Positions 54,274 to 64,000 of a stretch of DNA of 64,000 bases are shown piece after piece. Under the pieces are notes generated by a model that saw only the letters and a program-made list of their open reading frames with translations, did not search any database and was not told the origin of the DNA. The DNA comes from Eretmocerus hayati. Lineage: Eukaryota; Arthropoda; Insecta; Hymenoptera; Aphelinidae. A program made the translations under genes and the position numbers. The stretch lies in NCBI GenBank assembly GCA_029851415.1, contig CM056742.1, forward strand, positions 115,570,246 to 115,634,245, given 5' to 3'. Each line of letters opens with the position of its first letter. Positions within the stretch are counted from its first letter, which is position 1.

Positions 54274-54743
54274 TAATCAACTTTTCAATAGCGATTTTGA
54301 TAGGTTTTTGAAAGACTTTCCGAATGCCGTTAACCGCGTGTCTTTATTAGTGAGCAAACTCGACTTATTAGCATTCTAGTGCTACTAAAAAAGCTGCTAG
54401 AATTGAAAAAAAGTATTCTACTCCATTTTCGAAAATTCTCGCCAAGGGACCAGAAGAATTTTTCGGGACCCCATAGATAGTGAAAAGTTCATATTTTACA
54501 CCATAGAATTGAATGAAAATGTTAACAAAAGGATCTGAGACATGACCCTTTTTCGTAGGTCGCTTTCGGGTGGAGCTACTCTTTTGTGATAATATTAATG
54601 GTTCAAAGTTCGAGATGAGTTAGTTATTGTTATTGTCCGACTTATACTCGACAACTCAACGTTCAGCCCAAATCATTAGATTATTGCGGAAAATTGGGTA
54701 CCACTGGGCGTCTGGTATATCCTAACCGATAATATACACACAT

Positions 54744-54884
54744 TTCTGTTCCAACTTTCCTCGAATTCTTTTGCAATTTGGGCTAAACGATGAGTTAGGC
54801 CACTCAAGTTATATTAAAAACTTGAATGGCCCAACTCATCGTTTACCCAAATCGCAAGAGAATTCAAGGGAAAGTGGAACAAAA
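54744..54884. repeat. ~140 bp hairpin related to those at 56656 and 56838
   Basis: TTCCAACTTTCCTCGAATTC...GGGCTAAACGATGAG pairs with CTCATCGTTTACCC...GAATTCAAGGGAAAGTGGAA. The motif order (ACTTT.TCGAATTCTT.GC.ATTT.G.CTAAACGA.GAG) matches both hairpins inside the TTAA element at 56617-57007. Confidence 0.6.
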
Positions 54885-56551
54885 TTTAGCCTGCACGGCT
54901 ACCGTATGCCCTTATGAATGACCGTCTCTCAAAATTTGCGCAAAATCCCCCTTTTTGTATCATATTGAATCCAAAAGCAATTGTGATGGTTTCGAACGCT
55001 GAGTATTAACACCATTTCGGAGTTGGAAAATCACGACAGCCAAACAAAAATTACTCGGGTACTTCCTCACACAGAATGCGAATCCAACCATAGTATTTCT
55101 CCTGTCAGAATTTTCATAAATCGAAAGATTACATTGTCTTGGAAAAAAAGGATTTTAACGAGCACTTTCCACGTCCTTTCGCAATTTTTCTAGTATGTAA
55201 CTGTTGACGCTCAGCCAAGATTGTCCCAAGTTCCCTCGCAAGTTCCCAAGTTCGTATCGAATCACGCGTCGCTACACATTTTGACCTGTTGAGCACGTTT
55301 TTGCTTGTTTCATAAAGCTACAAGATGCAAAAAACCGAAATATAAGCTGATCATCCGGAGTAAAGTGCTTTTCCAGTTAGTCTTGGAGGCGCATGAAACT
55401 TGGAGACTTGAAATCTTCCACATAGCACTGTAAAAAATTTCTGCTTGAATATTCAAAAAAATGAACTTGAAGCTATTTCCAAGACACTGCTTGAATTGTT
55501 TTTCAAACAGATTTAATTGAAAATTCAAGACAGTGACACCCCACCCCGAGCCCGTTTCAAAAAATGCCACAAGCATTATCTTCTCGAGAACAATGCCCCT
55601 GCATTGGGCCAAACTCCTCTCCCGATCCGATGAATATTTTTAGGGAAAATTTTCGCAAAGACGAAGAAAATGCAGTACTCAGGGTCCCGAGTGAATGTTG
55701 TTGGACTATTCCCTCGGCATCTGAAGCTCTACATGGAAATACTCTGATATTTTCTTCGTGCGAGTCCAACTATCAACTCTTATGTCGTTTTAGACGCATC
55801 CTGTAATTGTACAAAATCACCAAAAATGTGTTCAGTGGGACAATGTGGTTGTGAAAACATGGTTTGATACGACTGTCGCCTAATCTTGGATGAACACCAT
55901 GAGTGCACTACTGCTGTACAGATTCAGCGAGCGTGAAACCGAAATAGTCGCAATAGACTTCAGCCGTCTAACGTATCCCAAGGATCTCTTATTGGATTGC
56001 AGCTGTGAACGAAGATGGTGATCATGCCGTCGTAATCATTTTGGTACTTGCCATTGGCAGGAAAATATGATAATTCAGCCCCGGACGGGATATGGCTGTC
56101 CGTGAGCCCTGGGAGTGTCAAGAAAGTCGGATATCGAGTGGCGCCAAGGTGAAGTATTATCGCTTGGGAGTGTACCATAGTAGGTGGTCAGATTGTTTGA
56201 CAGCTGGAAGAGCGTCGGTGACTAATTAGTCTAGAGAGGCGGATACGCTCTCCTTTCTTGCCCCCCCATAGCGAGTCCCATAGAGATTTGAGCACCGGTG
56301 CGGCAACCCGACACCGTTTCCTAACCGATGCTTGCTTGAGTGCATCTGAGCATAAAACTCTTGAACTAAACATTTATGGATACACGTATGTACGTCTAAA
56401 GGGATAATGTGTGGCTTTCGAGATCGATTTTCTCTGTATTTCACAGATCTTCATAACCGATCCATAACTCTCAAAACTTTGAACAACGCTCAAAAGCAAG
56501 CTTCCAAGAATGCGGGGACAAAGTTCAACAGCGGATTTCTTTGTGAGATCT
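54885..56551. other. Gene-less stretch
   Basis: Near 55428 a CACTGTAAAAAATTTC start with a weak ...AAGACAGTGAC end near 55534 may be another MITE. Otherwise I see nothing recognisable. Confidence 0.4.
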
Positions 56552-57848
56552 CTAACAAGTTCACTGCGACGATGACGAGGTGAAAACCGGTATTCTGCCC
56601 CAGAGTGCGAGAGAGTTTAAGGCGATGCGGTCACCGTGCACGCTGAAAGTTATTTTCCCACTTTTCTCCGATATTCTTGCGATTTAGACTAAACGACGAG
56701 AAGACGAATACTTATCATCATCCAACTTGAATTCGTCCTCTCGTCGTTTAGCTCAAATCGCAAAAGAGTCGATTGAAAGTGAGAATTACAAAGTGCCTGT
56801 ATTATAGGTTAGGAAGTGTCCGCACTCGAGTTAATCCCACTTTTCTCCGATATTCTTGCGTTTTGGACTAAACGACGAGAAGACGAACTCAAGTTAGATG
56901 ATAATAAACGCGGGTCTTCTCGTCGTTCAGTCCAAATCGCAAGAATATCGGAGAAAAGTGCGAATAACTTTCAGCGTGCACGGTGCACGGTGACCGCATC
57001 GCCTTAATCGCGTGATTTTGCACCTATAAAAGTCAACGTTTTTGGAATGTTGTCAGTTTGACATCTATTTACGAGATCCTCCCGACCGCGGGACCCGCGA
57101 AAATATCTATCGTGCAATGGGGAGTGGAGTTAATGATCGGACCACCAAAATTCGGGATCCTAAGATGTACTTTCTCGTTTTTCGGGAGGATTCGTTGATT
57201 TCTCGGTACCGTTCGGGTAATTCGCGCGTTCGCGAACATGGACTGAATTGGAAACTTTTACCTAGTAAGAACCGCGGATTGCGATTGTAACCCACACGAG
57301 TGCGACTTTTTATCCTCGTGAATCCGCGAGACACAGCTTCTTATTCTAGATACTCTTCAACTTTTCTGAAAACAAAAAATTCCTCGTACACGGAGAGATG
57401 CAACAAATCGAAGAGAGGAAGTGCAGTTGCCATGTCAACCATTTACTCGGTTTGCTTCATGGTTATTTTGCGTCTAAATTTCTGATAACTTGGCTCTATC
57501 TCGCTCAAATTACGCGTACTTGGGCTTATTTTGTAGCTTTTGACATAAGCTTTTGAATAAGTTGAGATACATTGCATAATATTCAGCTAGCATTGATGAA
57601 TCCACAGCTTACTGATTATTTTTATGATATTCATCGGAATCTTCGCGAAAACTGAATTTTTCATCGAGTAAATTATACAAATCAAGTCCGATACTGAAGC
57701 TGGCGTGCACATATCTTCTTGACATCATATATAATAAGTCAGAACTGTAACACAAGTCATTGGATGTGTCTACGTCGTTTGGTGCACACTATAGAACCCG
57801 AATAAAAACGGGTCCCATGGGTGGGACCCGTCGCAGTGAACGGGTTAA
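56552..57848. mobile_element. TTAA-flanked element, family a, copy 2, carrying a nested element
   Basis: Reverse-oriented relative to copy 1 and about 90 percent identical by eye over shared parts. The right end is ...CGCAGTGAACGGGTTAA (57845-57848 is the TTAA); the left TTAA has decayed to CTAA. The GGGTCCCATGGGTGGGACCC-type palindrome is beside the right end. Removing the 391 bp nested element gives ~906 bp. The 75-codon frame seen in copy 1 is open here on the minus strand (57107-57334). Confidence 0.7.
56617..57007. mobile_element. Nested TTAA element with two internal hairpins (391 bp)
   Basis: Terminal repeats TTAAGGCGATGCGGTCACCG continue for ~38 bp (to GCTGAAAGTTATT), one end having a duplicated CGTGCAC. 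Copy 1 of the host element shows the unoccupied site (GAGAGTGCAAACGCG without TTAA..TTAA). Inside are two hairpins (56656-56790 and 56838-56970) with near-identical arms containing ACTAAACGACGAGAAGACGA. No coding sequence. Confidence 0.8.
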
Positions 57849-58701
57849 CCTTCTTGGCTACATATTCGTCTACCCCATCACTTATGATATGGGATGGGTG
57901 CTAGCTAGAAAGTGATTTTGAAGACCCAGATATCGCTAAACGATGGTATTGTCATTTTGAAATTCCAGAACAGCGATGGCTTCATATATCATAACGCATG
58001 TCAGCAAATTTGTCGGTTGTCTGCGGCTTGGATTGCAGATTGTGCAATCGTTTGACTGGTGCCTTGGGCTATTTACAAAAGCAGCTGATACGATTGTATG
58101 TTAATCTGAATATGGAGAAAAGAGAACATTGGCCTTTATCATCCTCAAATGTCAAAATTAACCCGTAATATCAATGAGTAAGTAATATGGCTTTTATATA
58201 CACCAAACAGTGGACGCGGGTCCTACTCTTACATGATGTTGTTGCCAGAAATTGGGTCGCTCTGGTGTAAGTCGATCATTATTTGTGATGATGATTCAAA
58301 ATGTGTGCACTACATCGGTGAATGAGACCGTGTTCGTAATAGAGCTCGTAATCAAGTTTGCTCTGCTGTGCAGACACTTTTTTCTGTTTACCTCTACAGG
58401 ATTCGTTTTTACACTCGGGCGCTTTTCTTTTTGAATCTCAGCAGATTGTTTATTCATTCGGTCAGGTATGCCACGGCAAATTCGAACACACGTACGCAGT
58501 TGTGCCAATCGTCATCGGGCACAAACGATACGTGCCGTTTACAATCATGTGATAAATTCATGTCGACATTGTTTCTGCTGCTGATCACGATGATGGAACA
58601 GAATATGTTTGCATCATACAGAGTTTGCATGCAAGCGACATCGCGGAAGTTTTGCATTCACTTATGGCTCCAAGAATCTACATCTTGGTCAAATGCTTTG
58701 T
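57849..58701. other. Gene-less stretch
   Basis: Overlapping frames of 60-113 codons at 58252-58709 on both strands are without motif. I would not call a gene. Confidence 0.4.
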
Positions 58702-58867
58702 TACACTGAGAAAAAAATATTATACCGGATTTGATAAATATTTATTAATTCCAAAAAGAAGCATTCCTTCATTTTGAATAAATGTTTGCCTAGGAGGATA
58801 TGAAAGTATATTTATTCAATTCAGAAAAATTTTCTTCAAAATCGCTCAATTTTTTTTCTCAGTGTAT
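58702..58867. mobile_element. MITE with CACTGAGAAAAAAA termini (~165 bp)
   Basis: TACACTGAGAAAAAAATAT at the left and AATTTTTTTTCTCAGTGTA at the right. The interior is AT-rich and weakly self-complementary. No target duplication longer than TA can be assigned, so the superfamily is open. Confidence 0.7.
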
Positions 58868-61800
58868 ATTATATTAGTTCTGGATTTCAAATATTGTTCA
58901 CTAGTTCATAGGTAGCCGAGGGTATATTGTTTGTAATGAAGGGTTGAGGTTGAGCAAGAGGGCAGAATCATTATGGCAGTAGAATGATGTGCTGTTCCTG
59001 AGCGTCTGAAGTTTGTTCACTGTAACATGCTGTTCTGTTAAAATATACGATAATCTGACATGGAATTCTTCGATTAATCCCTGCCTAGTTTTTAATCGAA
59101 AATTATCTAGGTTCTATTTCGGTTGAATCGGCTAGCCAAAATTCAGGGCCATGCGACTCATGGCCCTATCAGCGCTTTACAATAAGCTCCTGAAACTGAA
59201 CGGCTACTACTCATACACGGATGATTCCGCCAAAAGTGGGATTTTTTTTGTGTCCAAACCGTCAGAAGGAGTGATATGGGTCAAAAATATTTTTTCAGCC
59301 CCAGACAATTTTAGTGGCTCGTAGCACTTGATTTTCACTTATTTAGGCACAAAAAAGTATCTACACTCAAAGACCTGCTCCAGTGAGCCTAGGTCCGGAA
59401 ATCGTTCTGTCTCAGACTCGGTCTCAGATCCATACTTTTGGGCCTGCGTGACAAGACCGCTTCGAGCCAGGATAAGCAAAGCGTGTCGCTAACGTGCGCT
59501 GCTATCACAGAACTCGGCGCGAGAGTTGGCGCTACGCATCTTGCAAGTTAGCGACACAAATATTGTCATGCAGATATTGCCTGGTCCTGCATCAGCCCAT
59601 AGCTATAAACCTACGCTAGAATCAACTTTCTGGACCTATGTAAGTCCACTGGGTTTTTCATAGTAGAGCTACGTATCTTAAAATTGAATGCAGAGAAAAA
59701 TATGTCAAATTTGAGGTGTCAGAGGGGGATCAAAAGGGCAGTGATATTCTTTGATTTTTCGCGATCAATTATTTCTTGGCCTCCAAAGCCAATTACCCGT
59801 AGTTTTGAAAAAAAAATCGTAGAAAGTACAAAAATTACAAAGGACGGAAAGGACATGACGGCCCTTTTTAGCAAGCAGTACAAGATACAGGATGTTTGAG
59901 GTCGTTTCAAAAACTATTAGCATTGATGCACGCCAATATAATACGATCCCGAAAAATGCTACATATGTATAAGTCGATTCCAAGTCGTAGAAACTTACGG
60001 GAGCTTCGATCACAGAGAATCCCACTTGCGGCGGAATGACTCATATCTATTATCCATTACAGTCGTCTCAATGGCACCTATGAAAATAGTATTGGGCCTC
60101 TCGGATCGGTTTCTCGTAATTTTAGTTCGATTCTATAATGGTCCATGACTCTATAATACGGAATTTTCACAACCTGGGGGCGTGGATAATCTTAATGTTT
60201 AGAGAACTGTGTATCTTCGATTCCAGTCGACAAGATTGACGGTCTCGGCAAGTGTTCATATTGAAGGATCTTTTCTCAAGTTTTGATCGGACCTAATACT
60301 TTGAAAATTGTAAAACCACGCGAATACGTAGATATCTGCACTGTTTTCTGATTGGTCGGAGCGTTAAAAATCAAAGAATGGACCGAAAAATGCATAAAAC
60401 AGCAAAAGAACACATTTCGATTGATATCATCGCAAAGGTCGTGCGATTTTGCATGAGGAATTATGAATTGGAAAAGTTTTAAAAAATTTCCTTTTGAGAT
60501 AATTAGGCTAGCCTGACTATCCTGGACATTGCCTGTCCAGAAACTGAAATTCCTGTCTAAAAAGATCCAAAATCATCACGATTGGTTTTTCAAGATCTTT
60601 CGGTTGGCGCAAACTGCGCTGCATTATCTTGAGCCAAAATCAAGATAAATGCAATTTAGTAAAAAGAAGTCATGATTTGTATACTCTGGTGAAATCAAAA
60701 AGCACAACAAAAATAGCTCGGCAGGCGTCTTTGAAATTACTTCGAGCTCTCCCAGTGGGTAGTGCATATTATGAACGATAGACCAAGACATCACTAATTT
60801 TCATGTGTCGTTTCTGAATGGAATTCGTCCAGTATCAAGAGCCACTGAGGCGATAGATTCGTCCATGCGGTAGCAGAATGAGTTGGGACTCTTGTAAGTA
60901 CCTACGATGTGAATTTTCATCTCTTATGATGAATAATATTCTCTCATCAGTACGAGTTGTGTGAGTTGACGAGCTAGTAGGGCAAACTCAGTTTTGCTCT
61001 TTCTCTAATTAGAGTATCAGAAAATATATACGGTCAACCATTTCCTATTCCGAACCATCTAAGACATTATCAAAATCGACTACTCAGCTCGGAGCGATGA
61101 TAGAGTCAATAAAACGCCACTAAATTCGATTGATTTGACGTTTTCATCTCCTTTTAACATTTAATCAGATGAGCATCAACGAATACAGGAATGACTTTGT
61201 CAGAAAGACGCTAATAGAGCACTGCTAGAGCAATAAATTGGAGAGCCCTAAGTCCGGCTAGCCTCGACAAGCCAGGCAAAAAGGTGAAAAAATCGGATGC
61301 CCAGATATTCAATATGACAACAAGGACTCTGTAAGAGATTGGATCCCCGATCAAAGCTGGTCCCAACTTTCTGATCTGGGTCAGTTTTAAATTTCTAATT
61401 TTTTGCTTGGAACTGTTCCCGAGGAAGAAAATGTTATAGCATTTACAGTGATAATTTTTCGAATAATAGAATTATTTTGCAGCCGAGAACCAGATCCAAG
61501 ATTACTGTCAGCTCATTTTGTAACATGATTATTTCAACTATGGTGATTTTCGAATGATTCTCATCAAGCTCAATATGAAAAGTGCAGTTCTTGAATCTAA
61601 TTCTACTGAGCACCAGATTTTTGCTGAGCTCATCACATTACATCAATTTCTGAGATCAACACACCTTTTGATGAGAATCACGGTGCGAATCAAATACCAT
61701 CAACACACACACATGCAGCACAGATGACTAGTGGTATATTTCATGACATTCGACAGGGCATAACACGTGAAATAATCTATTTCCATGTGCTATCAGAAAC

Positions 61801-62703
61801 ATCCGATTTTTGTCACCGTAGGAAAATGTCAACAAACTTCTTCAATCGAACGTGCTAAATTTATGGCTCTGACTACAAATTCTTTGCTTTCTTTGTTTGC
61901 ATAATTAAATGCATTGTATAAATCGCGTGAGTTGCAATTGATTACCTCTACCCTAATTAACACTGGACAGAGTAGCAAAAACGAGGAGAACCATTATCAT
62001 AACGAAAAAGAGTTTTTTCATATCCGACTAGAATATATGGGCGTATTTTAATAATTTCACACTGGAAGTGCTCGTATCTCAGGTCAATTAAGACGAAGTC
62101 GTTCGTAACGACAAACACATGGCGTTCTTGTCTGTCTCGTTTCTTAAACAAGTTTATGGAGATGCTGCACTCAGGAATTGGTGCGATTTGAGTTTAGACT
62201 AAATGAACGGACGAGGCTTGTAATACTATACAAAAATTTTAATCGACAAAATCAGGCTTTCTCCTCAAATTAAAAATTCAGAATATCCGAGAAACAGTCC
62301 TTCGATCCGAATTACTAAGTAGTTTAATCCCATTTTCATAGTTGACGGCTATTATACTCACACAAAACCCTACGTGGGTGCGATTCCATCACGATTGGAT
62401 GTTGTTTTCTATACCAAATACTAATATTGACCATTTAAAGACACTACTGGGTTCAAACATGGAATCTCGACTCATTATGCAAGATTTTCCCCTGGCATTA
62501 AGTGATTTACAAAGGCTAAGGCTAGCAAAACAAGAGGATGAGAGTGAATGAAATTTCCAGAAACTATTTTCATCTGCGGTATAGAAGAGACTCGACTAAT
62601 CATTTACTAGAATAGATTATTCAATCGCAGGAAAGGTCGAATTAACGCTTAACACTCCGCACATTCTCTGTAAGCGATTTTCATGATCGAGTTCTTGGAA
62701 TGT
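58868..62703. other. Gene-less AT-rich stretch
   Basis: A small inverted pair GTGTCGCTAACGTGCG / AAGTTAGCGACAC lies near 59479-59556. Open frames do not exceed ~86 codons and show no motif. Confidence 0.4.
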
Positions 62704-63061
62704 AAGGTAAGTGTATTCGACATGTCCCCTTATGCCGATCTCAGAATTGTGTGCTTGTTGATCTTTCTCCAAATTATTTTGACGTTTGTTATGTTAGAGT
62801 ATGAGGAAATGAGTGATTGGACCCACCCCAGAAATTTTCTGCGTTCTCCAGGATATGTGAGGTGAGTTTTTTATTTTTTCCAGTGCACAGTTAAGTAATC
62901 GATAACTAAATCGCGTTTAGGAAGATTGATGACAAAAATTTTTCGTTCGAACAATCGTAATGTACTTTAGCACATTCAATTTCTTCTCTCAAGACCTTCA
63001 AGATCTTTCTTCAAATTTGCATATTCCGGATGTGGCGCTATTTCATGAGCAGAATACGGAG
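62704..63061. repeat. Segment homologous to 35391-35766
   Basis: Same order and orientation as the copy at 35.4 kb. A GGTAAGT at its left edge and GTGAGT near 62861 look like splice donors, and a 60-codon frame (62683-62865) has a hydrophobic central run. The two copies conserve neither strand's protein convincingly. Confidence 0.5.
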
Positions 63062-64000
63062 AACGTTCGTAAAACATGGAGAACAAAGTAGTGTGTACCC
63101 AACATGCCCCCATATTGTTATCACGAAAGGGTTTTTAGTATGACCCTATTCACCATTCAGAACGTGTTTATCATTTCAAAATAGGTCGGAAACAGTGGTT
63201 TGGTCCGGCGAAAAGCTACAAAAAAGATTGCACGGCGATGAAAATGACTTTTTGGACTTTATCGCTGGTTTACATCGTTTTTAAGGAAAAGAACCCCGCT
63301 CCGAGAGATAGGATTTTGGGTTTAGGTGAATTTTGTCGGGGAAAAATATGTTGTGAAGCGAAAAATTCTGAACAGTTCAATGGGCTCGAGGGTGGAAAAT
63401 GGCTAGTTTTTTCAGGATAAATTCAACAAATACCGATAAATGGGAGGTAATGAGATTATCTAGAACATCAACATAGGCTTGTTTGCGGCGATCGAATTTG
63501 GATAGTTGCAACCTAATGTACAATTTGAGTTTGATGTAGCTCAAGGGTCATCACTTTTGTAATAGAATCATTTTATCTTCAACCTTCGATGGGAATAGCA
63601 AATAAATGCATTCAAGAGAAGTGATAATGGGCGATTGACAGCGAAATCATAATGGCTAGCATTCTAGAGAACAATTTCTTAAGCCAATCAGTGTAACAGC
63701 TGAGGTAGGAGCTAGATCATAAAGATGTGCTGACTCGATTAAAAGAATACATGATCTTGAGAGTTCAGATATGGTGCGGGAGCGGCTTTTTGACCAGCAC
63801 CATTGCATACCGTGAGTCTCGCGCTTTGAATAGTTGGTGAAAGGTGTTCAATAATGCATGGCTATGCATCGAATTATGCGCGATCGATCAAAATCAGTCT
63901 TAGATTGTGTGGGACTGGTGTCTGCCAAATATTTCGAGGATATGGAGCTCGAATCTCATATTGCCGTATCTCGAGATCATATCGCGTAGGAGGCTGCGGG
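63062..64000. other. Gene-less end of window
   Basis: One 60-codon frame (63238-63420) without motif. Nothing else recognised. Confidence 0.4.

Larger units (their letters stand above)
52085..54581. mobile_element. Long palindromic element (~1.4 kb before insertions) with two nested hAT elements
   Basis: The outer ends pair from GAGCAGTTCCACGGTAAAGC (52085) with GCTTTCGGGTGGAGCTACTC (ending 54581), and pairing continues almost to the centre near 52990: ACCTACGAAAAAGGGTC, CATTTTCGAAAATTCTCGCC-type, GCAAAAGTGTGAG, CTGCGCATGCGCAGG, CCAATTCCATTGGAAAG. A 199 bp element interrupts the left arm and an 867 bp hAT element the right arm, each absent from the opposite arm. Without them the arms are ~700 bp each and there is almost no loop. 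No coding sequence of its own. Confidence 0.8.

Overview
The window looks like repeat-dense, gene-poor, AT-rich nuclear DNA of an arthropod, most likely an insect. The single confident host exon encodes the C-terminal part of a T-box factor of the Tbx1/org-1 class. Everything else recognisable is transposon-derived: three kinds of LINE (I-like, R1-like, CR1/Jockey-like), hAT-type and TTAA-flanked DNA elements, and many long palindromes. A hemipteran is my guess from the style of the first LINE's ORF1, but I cannot prove the lineage. A 100-base run of N shows this is a scaffolded draft assembly.

Layout. 1-1325: a duplicated ~290 bp repeat and a GGTTGG-motif repeat. 1326-10941: a 9.6 kb inverted repeat (foldback-like element) whose outer ends are arrays of CACTGA/TCAGTG motifs; an I-clade LINE with a 77 bp target duplication sits in the left arm, and the same insertion, cut down by a ~3.9 kb deletion, sits in the right arm. 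10942-12034: a short hairpin and an unrecognised GC-rich segment. 12035-21148: three R1-clade-like LINEs in head-to-tail order on the minus strand, separated by (TC)n microsatellite, with a promoter-like CCAAT/CCAAT/TATA block just beyond them reading toward them. 22.5-37.7 kb: scattered small DNA elements (TTAA-flanked, hAT-like), large hairpins, a ~255 bp tandem repeat, a 33 bp minisatellite and a 52 bp minisatellite interrupted by a 650 bp palindrome.

38451-42413: a nearly intact CR1/Jockey-type LINE on the plus strand, with one nonsense codon and one frameshift in ORF2. 46948-48508: a second foldback-like element whose ends repeat a GTTACGTAAC-type palindrome. 48729-49400: the T-box exon, minus strand, with a clear splice acceptor. 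49.5-58.9 kb: more palindromes, including a 2.5 kb one carrying two separate hAT-type insertions in opposite arms, and a TTAA element carrying a nested TTAA element. 58.9-64 kb is mostly featureless apart from a segment homologous to one at 35.4 kb.

The genes do not form a pathway. What unites the window is the density and variety of inverted-repeat DNA and target-specific retrotransposition. The two strongest candidates for something undescribed are the foldback-like elements with palindromic sub-repeat ends, and the R1-like LINE array in (GA)n, whose coding frames pass through long G tracts.
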